A stretch of 64,000 nt of DNA, from NCBI RefSeq assembly GCF_031143425.1, contig NC_090442.1, positions 421,555,776 to 421,619,775 on the forward strand, read 5' to 3'. This DNA is from Pleurodeles waltl (Eukaryota > Chordata > Amphibia > Caudata > Salamandridae). Shown here one piece after another: positions 9,741 to 21,363 of this stretch. The notes below the pieces were generated by a model. It made no database searches. It worked only from the letters and a program-made list of their open reading frames with translations, and was not told where the DNA came from. A program made the position numbers and the translations under genes. Positions within the stretch are counted from its first letter, which is position 1; each line of letters begins with the position of its first letter.

Positions 9741-10455
9741 CACGTGCTAGGAGGCGTTGTTCCATACCTTGTAATTCACGTGTGGTTACCTTGTCTTGAG
9801 AGCAATTGCGTCTAATCCTGATGGCTTCTCCATAGGGTATAGCCTTAATCTGTGATTGTGGATGAGCACTCGTGGCATGTATTATAGAATTACAGGCTGT
9901 TGGTTTTCTGTACATCTTAGAGCATATTTTGTCATCATCAATATATAGGGTGACATTCAGGAAATCAACTCTGGTGTCACTGTAAAAACTCGAAAATCTG
10001 ATATCGAAAACATTGATGTTAACATGTTGAATATACAGATCTAAAGAATTGGCATCACCAGACCAAAACATAAGTACATTGTCTATATATCTGCCCCAGT
10101 ATGTAACATGTTGAATTAACTCCGGGGGACAGTTATGCCATAAATGCTCCTTTCCGAAGAAACTCATACAGATTTGCAAAAGATGGAGAGAATTTTGCCC
10201 CCATGGCTACTCCTTGTATTTGATGGTACCATGAGCCATTATGTATGAAAACAGTGTTGTTTAGAACAATCTCTATGAAATCCACCAATATATTAGTGTT
10301 CTAATAAAGTGGCATCCCATTTGTCAAGGAAATGTTGCATAGTGACCATGCCTTTCGCTCTCGGGATGCTGGTATAAAGAGAGGCAACATCAATGGTAAC
10401 CAAATAATGACCTTTGGTCCATTCAAAATCCCTAACCCTGCATAGTAGATCTTTA
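9741..10455 (-). pseudogene. Penelope-like element reverse transcriptase (partial, frameshifted)
   Basis: The longest open piece (9736-10179, 147 aa) has the Penelope RT palm WGRYIDNVLMFWSGD, in which IDN stands where IDD is usual. It then has FLNVTLYIDDDKI, the conserved KMYRKPTACNS, HATSAHPQSQ and IPYGEAIRIRRNCS. Upstream, in another frame, about 10380-10455 encodes TIDVASLYTSIP, the motif-A region with its Asp. The two frames are joined by at least one frameshift and one stop. This clade-specific series separates it from LINE and LTR RTs. The segment is cut at 9740 by the gypsy LTR; the rest of the PLE protein resumes at 4338. The N-terminal part of the RT is missing or unrecognisable above 10455. 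Confidence 0.85.
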
Positions 10456-10457
10456 AC

Positions 10458-10625
10458 TCAGACTGCTCTCAGCCCAAATGGAATCATGTTCCTGGTGGAG
10501 ACGGCAGTCCCCTGGTGGTCAATCCGCTAGCTTCGTAATTTGGTGGTCGGACCGCCTGGAGTGCTGCGGTCCGGCCATCATCCCGAGTGTGGCAGGTACG
10601 GATTGCCACACTCGTAAACAGGCCA
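10458..10625. repeat. Hairpin-rich repeat fragment (related to the 25-26 kb elements?)
   Basis: It includes a GGACCGC...GCGGTCC stem at about 10547-10575 and a clean 11-bp hairpin, CGAGTGTGGCA with loop and TGCCACACTCG, at about 10583-10613. The style (GGTGGTCGGACCGCC, then GTAA) resembles the hairpin-string elements at 25.0 and 25.9 kb. It abuts the end of recognisable PLE sequence. Confidence 0.5.
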
Positions 10626-10828
10626 TTTGTTACTTGTGGAAGACTACCATTCACCCAAATAATAATTAACTTTCTTACAGGTCCTGTGATTATGTAAGCA
10701 TGCTAGGGAACTCGTGTTGTACCGTTTTGCACTGGCAATTGACATGTCCTTCTAGCTCTTACTTTAAGGCAATGTTATGAAGCAAAGTTGAAACATCCTA
10801 TTTGTTTTTCTTGTTAAGAAGATACAGA
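10626..10828. other. Unassigned AT-rich DNA
   Basis: There is no coding or repeat structure I can recognise. Confidence 0.5.
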
Positions 10829-11284
10829 TGGGCAGATTCAAGAGCCCCTAGTGCCTCCTTGCCCCCACATTAGCATTATTTATTTTAACGCTAATGTGGC
10901 CCAGCGAGGCTAAAATCACTGCACCAGGCATAATGTATGCAAAGGGGGTGTTCTCCCATTGGGCGGGGTGAAAAAATGGCTAAGAGATTTCTCTGTATCA
11001 TCTTTTTCAGCACTTTTAGCGCATACAGAGCAGTCGTTAAAAGGAGGCACACAGTTGATTACAATGGGACTCAGTGGGCTTTGCAGGATTAGCATCAATA
11101 TTTTTGACGCTAATCCTGCAAAGCTCTGAAATAGCGGCAAAAATATTGACGCCAGTTTCCTAACTAGCGCCATGGTGCACTGTATCTTAGATATGGCGCA
11201 CACATGGTGGCTTTAGGGGGGTGCCAAGGGGCGCAAGAAAAGTTGCGCTGCACTGGGGGCAGCGCGACTTTTCTTAAATCTGGC
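10829..11284. mobile_element. Palindromic non-autonomous element with internal hairpins
   Basis: The ends are imperfect inverted repeats (GGGCAGATTCAAG at left, complement of GGGCCAGATTTAAG at right). Inside are separate hairpins: CCACATTAGC/GCTAATGTGG at 10866-10900, CTTTGCAGGATTAGC/GCTAATCCTGCAAAG at about 11078-11124, and AAGAAAAGTTGCGCTGC/GCAGCGCGACTTTTCTT at 11235-11275. There is no ORF of note. It is probably a MITE-like element of the same structural type as the others in this window. Confidence 0.65.
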
Positions 11285-11589
11285 CCAGAATGTTTTAAGT
11301 GCAGTAAAAACTCAGACACACCACAGCATTTCATCATAGACTTCAAATGAAAGCATGTATGTATTGTTCAAAAAAGCGAGCAGATGCCTGATATAGCTTG
11401 ACATTTTTGAAAAAAATCTGTTTTCGGTTATTTTTTTTCTGCTATTGTTCCTGCACTTTCACAAAATATTAGTTAGTGAGGTCTTAATCCATGAAACAGT
11501 TTTTACTTCATTGACAAGAGTGGAACGATTCGTATGTGTGCTCATTGTTTTATCCAATAAAGAGTATCAAAATAAACAAATAGCATATG

Positions 11590-11928
<339 letters not shown>

Positions 11929-12649
11929 GAAAGGATTTAACTTTATCTGGTGCTCTGTACAAGAGTCTAGTGGCGTTCTAATGACTGGACAATTGACCTT
12001 TTATTTTCGAAATGGGTTACTCTTTTTCGCTGTGGGTACAGTATGGTGTTGTATGTTTTGTTAATTGGGGTCTCAACTGGATTATTTAACTGCTGGTCAA
12101 TTTTGACGTTTTTATTTTCATTTTTCTTAAAGAAATCACTTCCTTTCGCAATTATATCCATCGGTCCTTTTTTGATTTCTGAAATGGAGCCTTCTTCTGT
12201 GAGTAGAAATTTAAATTGAGATAATTTTCTCTTTAAGGAACATACTTTTTGTACTACTACTGTATATTGTAAAATATAATTGCAAAATATTTCCCACCCT
12301 ATACTTCAGCTGTTGTAATACATAAATAATGGAAAATGACCCTTATACATCTCTAATAAAAATAAATGAATTGGCCAACTAGGAGCACAAAGGAGTTGCG
12401 CCAGACATGTAACTTGACTTAATGTGCACATCCCGGAACAATAAATTATATGATGCACATGTACATCTAAATGTAGGGAGGGCTCCAGGTTTCTCAGTTA
12501 GCATACATAAAATGTGTGCTCATGTCCAGTCTCTAAATGAGGATTATCAATGCGAGCAGATAACAATTTGGTAATATTCTATCACAATATATGTTCACTG
12601 CAGCAGCATATAGTCAATTGCTCAGATTCACAGTACCCTGGTCTTACAC
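11929..12649. other. AT-rich DNA, no gene seen
   Basis: Only short random ORFs are present on both strands. No inverted repeat or known element is visible. Confidence 0.5.
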
Positions 12650-13115
12650 AAGGTCGTATAAGGCAGTGGCCGCTGCTTCTGAACGGGGATGGCGGGGCAT
12701 GGGTAAATAAAAAAAAAACACTTAGCTGCTCCTTCTGGAGACTGGTTCCGTCCCTCCTCCGTCCTCTTCCTCTTCTTGACTCGAGTCCTGGTAGCACACA
12801 GACTCCCCTTAGCCAATCACGACTAGCATGACAGCAGCGTCGTGACTGGTCTGAGGGGCCTCGTTCAGAGTGGGTGCCTGTGCATGTTCTCCACCCGGCT
12901 GTGCAATACAGCCAGGTGGGTAAATGCGAAGTGCGCTTGTCTGTTTTACCGGCCCAATACGGCTGGCCAAACCGCCATGTGAACTTATAGTGCACTCCAC
13001 TCCTCCTCCCTGTCACTTACCCCAGCCCTGCCCCACCCTAACCTGGCTCCGGCACTGAAAAATAAAATGATGCTAAAACAGTGTTATCATTTTATTTTTA
13101 TTTCTTCCACTACTC
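12650..13115 (-). repeat. Dispersed repeat family, copy 1 (matches 20085-20400)
   Basis: Read on the minus strand, the segment with GGTTTGGCCAGCC, a following CGGTAAAAC and a CCCACC box aligns with the plus-strand segment at 20.20-20.27 kb (GGTTTGGCCGGCC, CGGTCAAAC, CCACC). Both copies begin with an AT hairpin of the ATCATTTTATT type (here 13060-13105). The interior is GC-rich. It may be a SINE or MITE; no RNA polymerase III boxes were identified. Confidence 0.5.
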
Positions 13116-13755
13116 AAAGCAATGGGGCGACACTTCTGTACCTTAGCAGAGGAACTACCGCTGGTATAGGATAAAGTTAAAAAAGTAGTAATAACTTTGC
13201 ATCAAGCAGGCTTTTTTGCACAAAATTAATAGCAATGGTAATTATCATGAACATTTTCCTGTTTTATTTTCATTGAAAACACCTAACAAATGAATACTGT
13301 TAAGAGGGGCATTTCAGTTAGTTTGTCAGTTTAAAGCAATTCACTTGAATGTTATGTTCAGTGGATCTTTCTTCTCCAGCATTTGCATCAGTAATGGTTG
13401 CAAATTCAAATGCAGTGTATTTGTTGCTGAGATCATTGTGAAACCTCAAGTTCACTAAGTTTTATCTTTGTGAGATAAACGTAATGAATGCCATTAACAA
13501 TGATTGTCAAGTGCCAACAGAAAATTCAGTTTATGTTGTGTGCTGTCAGTAGTCAAAAGTATCTTGAAAAGACACACATTGCACTGCAAGCAGTTTTTTT
13601 CTGCAAATGTAAAGCAACAAAAGAGTGGTACAAAATAGACCTTTGGTTGAAACATGGATATGTTATTCTTTAGAAGATCAGGTCATACTTTTTCTTTTCA
13701 TAAACACTTTGGTTTATCTTGGGTTCCTTGGAGTTTATGATCTTGACTTGAACAT
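13116..13755. other. AT-rich DNA, no gene seen
   Basis: There are short unrelated ORFs only. No repeat structure is apparent. Confidence 0.5.
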
Positions 13756-14050
13756 GGAAGGGTATATTTATCATGCAGTTGCGTCGCTCTTGCACCAAAC
13801 AGTGAGGCGACACAATTAGTAAGTAAGATGTGGCCCTGCGTTGCTTGATAAATCTAGAGTAATGCAACACAATGGAAATTTCTGCATTGTGTTACTCTGC
13901 CCCCAGGGAGGCATTCCATGGGTGGAGCATGGGCGTTCCCATGCATCAACCCATGGATTTTGGTGCATTCCTAGATTTACCATTACTGGTAGACCTGGTA
14001 GTGCGTCAAAATGCTACACCTCCCAGGTGAGGCATAACAAGATAGAAATT
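13756..14050. repeat. Hairpin-containing repeat, MITE-like
   Basis: It contains an imperfect hairpin at 13856-13898 (AACACAATG/CATTGTGTT) and a second at about 13916-13956 (CCATGGGT/ACCCATGG). Density of such hairpins and CpG-type words (GTTGCGTCGC) resembles the other palindromic elements of the window. The ends are not clear. Confidence 0.4.
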
Positions 14051-14779
14051 TTCTTAATTATCCTTGTTTTTTCGTTCTCTTTCTGTTTTGCCAGAGAAAA
14101 ACAAGATAACTTATCTAGTTACATAAGGCACTTGAATAGCATTCCAATGCCATGTGTGTACCCATGAAAGTTGAAGCTTAGGCAGCTGGATAACTAAACA
14201 AAATGATCACAGCTGCTTGGAAGGCAATCATTCTTTTCGTGGAGGTTTCTGCCCAATCAAGCCATATACTCCTGGCTCCCAACATGTGGGTGGAGCAAAG
14301 CCCCTCTAAGGTGATACTCACATAATTGTCTGGCAACAGCTGTGTTGTCAAGTCGAAGCATAAAAAGCACTTTTCAGTCTCAGTGTTCATAACTGGATTT
14401 GATTTTATTTTAGTAATCTTGTTACTGCACAGTATGTGTGGAAAAGAGGAAATAACCAACAGCAAAGGGAACATCAGGAATGGGAGGGGAAACCTCATAG
14501 AAGAGTACCACCGCTAAAGACAACAATATCTCATCAACAAGTTGGACAAGTTTATTTAGGTGCTTGGGCATAAGAGCCTTTCATACAAAAAATTAGTCAC
14601 ACATAATTACATCTTTGCATAAAAGAAAGTTACTTGTAAGTAATAAAATACAAGAGTAAATAGGCAAGCACCTAATACTGTTGGATTTTTGGTGACACTG
14701 GTGAACAGTTGTTTTCATTTTCTTGACTTCTTTAGTTTCTATTAATCACCTATGCGTGGCAAATGCTTTGTCTTTTTAG
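14051..14779. other. Unassigned DNA
   Basis: Only short ORFs without recognisable motifs are seen. Confidence 0.5.
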
Positions 14780-16070
14780 CCCAGCCCCTTACCAAGAATA
14801 GACCCATCCATCTTGATTCTTGATGTTGCATTTGACAAGTCGCATAGTACATAGAAGTTTTTTAATGTATCTGTTTCGGGTGGGAGGGTAGGGGGGGGTT
14901 TGGCTATTGCTCGAGACATCCTCTTCCCTGAGATTGCATCATACAGTGGACTGTTCAGGGAGAAGAGAGGCAAATCTTCCTTCTAACTACAGGCACTCAA
15001 GTCCATTCGGTTGTTAGCTTTCTTGTTCAGGAGTGTTCTCAGTAGGAGGGCTTCATTTCTGGCCAGGGTAAACAGCTTCCTCTCCCTGGGGTTTCCATCT
15101 ACTCATCAGGTGATGCTAGTTGTACTATGAGGTGTTAATTATCCCAATTTGGCCTGCTGTGTGGAAGTTGTCTAATGCTTTCATTTTCATAGCTTGTTGG
15201 GGTTAATATGGTTTATCATTATTTGCACTTTTGCAATTCTCAGGGTTGGCTTTAGAGGTTACCAGGCTAAGGAGTGACAATTTGTTTTTCTCCAAACTAA
15301 TATGTATGTGGAAGCTGGGTTCATATTAAAATGCTCCTTCCAAGCTTCATCAATTAGTTGACTTTTGGTTGACCTCAAGCATTTGGGACTGCATTTGGTA
15401 GGTGCTATTCAACAACTACGTGAGATGGAACTGTAGCCAGCATCAGCTTCCAATGCAAAGGTAGGGGGCATGCTGGAGGCATGAGTATTGCCTTTCAGAA
15501 TTTCCTTTCATGAGGTCCGATTTGTCACACATTTGTCAAGGCCTCAAAGCTCTGCTCTGTAGACTGTTGGAATTTCCATTTTTGCCTTTACTTCTTTGTT
15601 GATTAGCTAATAAATTTGTTTCTGAGTGAGGGAGTAAGTCCTAGGATGGTGTTTAGTGATGTCTGTGAATTTCAAGTGCCCTTTTGATGTATGCTTCCCA
15701 GTTAATGTTGCTAGGCAGAGCTGCACCCAGGGTCGGAAAGTACTGACCTTTTTGAGATTTGTGTCCAATCTTAAAAGATCTACCTTGCTGTTGATTGTTT
15801 TAAAGACCATTGTGTTTGTCTTCATGGTGTTTGTTTTCAGGTCATTTGTCTCACAGTATTTCTCTGTAACTGTCAACTGTTCTTGTAGGTCTTTTGTGGT
15901 ATGAGCAATGAAAAATTGACTCATCAGCATACAGTAGTGCTGTCACCTATAAACCCTGAATTGCAAGCACATCTTTGTAGGCTTGCATGTCTACATTATA
16001 TTTCCGATTCATTTAGAGGGAAGGCTGCAAAGTGAGAATAAGCAGTCTTTCCTTACTCCACCAGATGTTG
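14780..16070 (-). pseudogene. Decayed LINE reverse transcriptase fragment
   Basis: Minus-strand pieces in several frames resemble LINE RT. Around 16030-16060 is a GGVRKDCLFSL-like relic of the RGVRQGC box. Near 15930 the DNA reads LLYADESIF, the YADD box with the second Asp changed. In 15607-15930 comes DLQEQLTVTEKYCETNDLKTN, which matches the Q-x2-L ... Y-C-x2-N-x-L-x2-N thumb-side segment, followed by KTNTMVF. Further along, with stops, are RVSTLG- and INWEAYIKRA-like pieces. The same residue pattern (SETNSLTVNF) occurs in the LINE at 31.7-35.0 kb, so they may be of related clades. Numerous stops and shifts show long decay; limits are approximate. Confidence 0.6.
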
Positions 16071-17806
16071 AAAACTGTCTGCTAAGTCTTCTGTCTTTCA
16101 ATTTAGACATACTTGTGAGATGGTTCCTAAATACATCATCCTTATAAGGGAAAGGAGAGTGTGATCTAAACTCATATTCTCCATAGTCTGTCTCTGGGTA
16201 TTAGGTCTAAAGTTCAGAAGAGAGATGCATAGAGACATTTGTTGACAATCTTTATTTACATATTATGTAGTAAAAAAATGAAGACCTGGGTGATGGTAGA
16301 AAGCCATTGCATGAATCTAACAAATGATTTACAAAAGACCGAGGCATAAATCAAATCACACCTGTCAGTATTGGAAAGTTAGTGATCATTGTGGGTGCTG
16401 TGGGAAAAGGGGTCAGTCCTTCTGATCCCTTGGTTCGGGCATCAGCCCCAATATAAAACTAAACAAAAACCCAAGCACCAATCTCACAAAGCAACTGCTT
16501 ATTTTTAGAGATTCAAATAAATACATCCATGGAAAAATCCTCCAATTTCAAACTTCCAAATATATTGAGACAAATTCTGATAAATTTGTATATTTAAGAA
16601 AAGCCCTCAGAAGAGTTTCCACTTTTTCGAGAATTTCTTTTTATTAATCTTCCACATTTGTTCCACAAAAATGCCTTCAACAAGTAGTCCTGTTCAAAGA
16701 CTTCTCCAGGCTTCCCAAATGTTTGTCTTCACTGTTTCTAAACAATGAGCAAAAAACACATTGTTAATTGTTTAGAAACAGTGACATTGAGGGATAGGAT
16801 GCATGCAGAGTGCAAAACACACATTCTTTATGGGTGATCCACCACTGATGTCAACTAAGAAAATGGGTGGAGAGCCTTGGTGTATTCATACCAGACACAA
16901 GCTAAGAAATGAAAACATTGAAGACAAACATGTGGAAGCCCCGAAGAGAACCTTGAACAAGGCAAAATGCATTGGCTACTTGTTGATTGCATGAATCTGC
17001 CTTCCATTGGATTTGATATGTTTTGATCTTCCATCTGCGGTTTCACAACGATTAGGGCTAGTTTGTTATATAATTTGCAGTCTATAACAAGAGGACGATG
17101 AGCATGTACGATTTTGGATCATTCTGAGACTCTTTTTGTGTAGGGAATGCTGCTCAGCTATAATATGTTATGCTCTTATGCTGTTCAGCCATGACAGAGG
17201 AAGGCTCAATGAGGGAATGCCTGGACATTTTCAAGCAAAGTGTAGAGCTGGTCACCAAGAAATGAATGTTAATATTTTGCCTTGAGATTCCTGCAAGTAA
17301 TACATTAGCTTTGGTCTCACTAACTATGAAGTCATTGTAATTCCATTGTGGACATGTACAAGCATCTTAGAATATCACCATCCACCTTTCTATACGTATG
17401 CATATGGCATATTAATTTGCAAAATCTAAACCTGTTACATTTCACTGAACAGTACTAGACATGACATATCAGCTGATCATTTTTTTCATATAAGCTTCCA
17501 CCCCATATCTATTGTCACAGCATTGCCATTTCCATAGCAGAGTTCATTCTTAAAGTGAAACTAATACATTGCCATATAATGTAGATAAAAGACCTACCCT
17601 GTCATATATATATATGACAAAACCAAAGGTTAAAGTGAAGTCATAGGTGAGGAAGGTAGTAAGATTTTAACTTACGTTATGTTACTTATGATAAGATAAG
17701 AAAACACTTAGAAATTCAATGAAAAAGCACTACCGTTTAAAAGCAAAAAACACTGAAATTTGGCATTTATATGTAACGGACATAATGATAACCCAAAATA
17801 GTTTTC
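16071..17806. other. AT-rich DNA without recognisable gene, with one inverted repeat
   Basis: Apart from the inverted repeat at 16729-16784 I see no structure. The ORFs at 16.8-17.05 kb have no motif. Confidence 0.5.
16729..16784. repeat. 18-bp inverted repeat (hairpin)
   Basis: TCACTGTTTCTAAACAAT and its reverse complement are separated by 20 nt. Confidence 0.8.
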
Positions 17807-17845
<39 letters not shown>

Positions 17846-17882
17846 TATAGTGTGCGTGTGCGTGTGTGTGTATGCATGTATG
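17807..17882. repeat. Compound (TA)n-(GT)n microsatellite
   Basis: Two TA runs separated by a G interruption are followed by GTGTGCGTGTGCGTGTGTGTG and a degenerate TATGCATGTATG end. Confidence 0.95.
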
Positions 17883-18765
17883 TTTCACTTTCCAAACGTC
17901 ATTGGTTTATCTGCACCATTGTCATAGGTTTAAGGTTTAATGAACTCCGAGTTAACCTCTTGCTTAAAACCTCTCCAGCAGGGTCTAGAGCTTACTGGGT
18001 GTCTTAATTTTCTAGATGTATACTTTGCAAGCATTTACCAAGAATTAAACAGCTTCATTATTTAGAAGCTTTAACGTCGACATTAGGACAGTACTGTGGC
18101 TCATTCTTTCGTTTCACTGCCTATTCCCATTTTCACATGTAGGGGGATTATTTACAAGTACTTTATCTGTATCTACTTCACGTTCAATGTTCACATCTTG
18201 AAGTTGCAATATTTCAACATTTTCCATTCAAATGAGAGGACATCTTTTCTAAATATTTATTTTACTGTCTATTGACATAATTGGAAATAGTGGAACCTTT
18301 CAGCCTCTGGAATCTTGTATGAAGGTCATTTACCTCCCACACATCAGGGTTATTGACACATATCCCACATCAACACACAAATGTTCAGAATTTTCCCAGA
18401 TATTTTTAGGATTATCTTTACCCCACATTATGGAATAGAGCAGAATTTGATTTGATCTCTGTTTGGGTATTCTGAGGGCAATAAATAAATCACATGTCTT
18501 AGAAAGTACTTTATGTTAACACTGATTTTGCGTGTTCAGGATGTTTTTACCTTACTTAACTCTCCAGGATGATTTTCCTAATAATTAATTCTCTGATATA
18601 GTCCTGGTGTTATGCTTTAAAAGTGAGCTTCCAGTCTTTGTGATATAAACCATGCAACTCATATAGTATCCCATTCAAACTCGCAAGCTTTTTTACAGAA
18701 AATAAATTGTTGATGATGTCTCAGGAACGGTATGACTATTTTGTGTAATTCACTTAAAGTTCTGA
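17883..18765. other. AT-rich DNA, no gene seen
   Basis: There is no ORF with motifs and no repeat that I can define. Confidence 0.5.
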
Positions 18766-19388
18766 GGGGGAGATTTACTAATTTATCGAATAAAGCAGCA
18801 CAACAATAAAAGTCACTGTATTGTGTAACGTTAGGAGGAGAGAGCATGGATCTCTTCCCCTGCACTGATATCTTTCAGACTGCTTAACACCACACACATA
18901 CACCTTTGCACCTTGGTACGGCTTAGTGCAAAAGAGTGTGCATGATGTCTAGCATATGTTTTTTACTGGAAGGATACCCTTTCAGTACAAATAAGTATAC
19001 TTAGACATACTCTAAAACTTTTCTCACATTGTATGTGTGCTGTATAGTGCAGCACACATGTAATGTATGAAAAGCCGGGATATAAAAACATTTCTCCTTA
19101 TTAACTCCTGCCTGAAGGAGGCGTTCTTGGTGCAACAAAGTCCTGTCTATCATTGTTAGGAGCTAGGGCTTTGCATCAAGAACCATTGGATGATAGTGGG
19201 GGAATGACCATGTACCACCTGTGGGATGCCTCCTTGATATAAAGTAATGCAAAGTAATTCAAAGCAGTGCAAACCTCCATTTGTTTAACCTTTTCAGCTA
19301 GAAAGTAAATATTTTATCAATGTTTTGCACCACTGTGCATTACTTTTTGTGAGTTTGCACTGGTGCAAAGAGTTGATAAATCTTCCCC
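18766..19388. mobile_element. TIR element, about 620 bp, non-autonomous
   Basis: The left end GGGGGAGATTTACTAATTTATC is matched at the right by GATAAATCTTCCCC, an imperfect terminal inverted repeat. TGA flanks both ends, a possible 3-bp target duplication. The inside has no ORF with a motif. Confidence 0.6.
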
Positions 19389-20084
19389 TGAGACTTTATT
19401 GCAAGTCTCTATATCTTGCCCCAGGTTTGTAAGTGCCTTGTTTCATGACTCACTGGAACAGTGCAAATCACAAGGGATAACAATTTACTCCCTCCTCTGT
19501 CAGGGCAGTCCTATTATTTTGCTGTTATGCTTTATCCTTGGCATCTGTGCCTCTATGGAGGGAGTGCACACAAGTGGTAACAGGAACCAGTCTTGTGCTC
19601 CTGGAAAGGTAAATTGTTGTAAAAAGTGAATTATTAATGTTATTCCAGGTGACCTTTCCAAAAGGTGTTAGGATAAGTTTCATCGCATCCGGTCCCATTG
19701 AAGACAGGGGCCCACACACCTTCAAAGGGTGAAGGATGAACTGATGCTCTGCTAGGCTGTGCTATCCAAAATGCTGAATATGTGCAGACAGTTGTTTCTG
19801 TAATAAGCATTCCTGATACTTCTTGGGAGCATCCCAAGACCTGTCTATTTGCACCAACCACATATTTACATGGCTCACATGCTGAAGTGGAAGCAGAACT
19901 GACACATTTTGTACATGTTTAAAATGTCAATTTTCTGTGTCCCAGTCATCTCAATACACCAAAGAAATGAATCACCAATTTTAAGCCATAGTAAACATAC
20001 TTCCCAAACCGGCTGCAACTTTTTCAAGGGTGGCTCCTCCATTAAGGCAGAGGAGTGTTGTCCCCCTGCCAACAGAGGCAAACA
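19389..20084. other. Unassigned DNA
   Basis: Short ORFs on both strands lack recognisable motifs. Confidence 0.5.
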
Positions 20085-20400
20085 AAAAATGAACTGATAA
20101 TAACATGTTTATTATCATTTGATTTTTCATTAGGAGCCAGGCCGTAAAAAATGGTGGCGGACCATGAGTACCAGTGGGCACTGCTGTCAGTGCGCATATT
20201 GGTTTGGCCGGCCATCTTAGGACGGTCAAACCGATATGCATATTGACATCTCTCCACCCCACCTGCATTGCTGGGTGAAGAACAACAGCAGGCACAGGCT
20301 CCCAATCCTACTGGGAGCATAAAACCAACCCACTCTATCCAAATCTGACTTTGCTCTCATGCGTATTACCTGCATGAGAGCAGCATCTGAATTAGGGAGT
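20085..20400 (+). repeat. Dispersed repeat family, copy 2 (matches 12650-13115)
   Basis: It begins with an AT hairpin (GATAATAA/TTATTATC around 20095-20122) and continues into GC-richer DNA with GGTTTGGCCGGCC and CGGTCAAACCG, which align with the reverse strand of 12.65-13.1 kb. A small hairpin CTCTCATGC...GCATGAGAG lies at about 20354-20381. It is followed by an (AC)n run, which might be its tail. Confidence 0.5.
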
Positions 20401-20417
20401 CTGGGAGCCTCAGCATG

Positions 20418-20449
20418 TACACACACACACACACGCACACACACACACA
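20418..20449. repeat. (AC)n microsatellite
   Basis: About 16 AC units with one GC interruption. Confidence 0.95.
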
Positions 20450-20510
20450 GCAGAACAGTGGCATGCAGCAAACAACAAGAAGCAGGTATGTTTATTTCAT
20501 TACATATTGC

Positions 20511-20547
20511 ACCCCCTCCCTCCCCCCCCACCCCCCCCCCCCCCACC
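20511..20547. repeat. C-rich homopolymer tract
   Basis: CCCCCTCCCTCCCC followed by a near-pure C run of about 24 nt. Such tracts are prone to assembly error. Confidence 0.9.
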
Positions 20548-20845
20548 GCCCTCTTCCTACTACCTTTCCCTGGCCGCTACTGAACTTTACGTGATTTGTG
20601 TTTGCATTGATTTGTTAAGCACCTTATACTGCCTAGTTTAGCAGCACATCCTTGTGTCTTCCAAGAAGATGTCTGGAATAAATTATTATGGAAAACACTT
20701 TACTGAGACCTTACTGAGGACTAGAGAGAATTTGTCACATTAGTAATCCAGCACTAGTTACAGTTACAAACTCTGAAATGCTTCACTTCTCATATGTATA
20801 TTGTGTTAAAACAATGATAGTTTCATGAAATCATTGAAACCATCT

Positions 20846-21363
20846 GGGCCTCATTTACAAGAATCTGACACATCGCCATTAATGCATCAGATTTCTTTCA
20901 CCTACCACACATCCCCTAACAAAGCTGTGGATGTGCTGTATTTACAATGCAGAGCTCCATGGCACACGTTTTCACAGATGCGCTAAACTGATGCATTGCT
21001 GCACTTGTGTTGTTAAAGTGACGCAACTCCAGCAACGCAAGGAGAGTTCCATAGGAAAAAGCCCTGCGTCAATTTTACTCCTGCTCTGATCACGCCGTAA
21101 ACGTTTGATGCAGTGAAGTTGTAGAATGACAGAGTGAAAAATTGTAAATTTCACTGCATCAGTTTTACGTGGCTTTTGCCATGTTTTTCCATGGGAACAC
21201 CGACCTGGCATGGGTAAAATGTGATGCATAGCTTTACAAACTGACACATTGGTCCCAATGCATCAGTTTGTAAATATGGAGCAGTGTAGTGTACTGATAG
21301 TGCCACCACTGCATCAAAAACAAATGATGCAGAGGTGGCCCAAAGGGCTTGTAAATGAGGCCC
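20846..21363. mobile_element. TIR element of about 518 bp (GGGCCTCATTTACAAG family)
   Basis: The ends GGGCCTCATTTACAAG and CTTGTAAATGAGGCCC are perfect inverted repeats of 16 bp. Inside are short inverted words built on GATGCA/TGCATC. There is no transposase. No clear target duplication was found. Confidence 0.75.

Larger units (their letters stand above)
1631..10455 (-). mobile_element. Penelope-like element, interrupted by a gypsy element and a MITE
   Basis: Two minus-strand coding pieces with Penelope-type domains, an RT at 9741-10455 and a GIY-YIG endonuclease at 3583-3939, face the same way in the right order for one element. Between them sits a complete LTR retrotransposon (4339-9740). 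On both sides of that insertion the minus-strand frame reads as Penelope protein, and the bases CAC occur on both flanks. This shows one PLE split by a later insertion. The 3' part (1631-3582) is non-coding and contains a (TA)n run and a fold-back MITE. The outer limits are inferred: the left edge from the junction with the LINE tail and a ribozyme-like motif, the right edge from where RT similarity stops. The copy is full of frameshifts. Confidence 0.7.

Noticed and set aside
9736..10179. RT at 9.7-10.2 kb considered as part of the gypsy element
   Set aside because: It is on the opposite strand, lies outside the LTR, and has the YRKPT...IPYGE...RRNCS series of Penelope-like elements.
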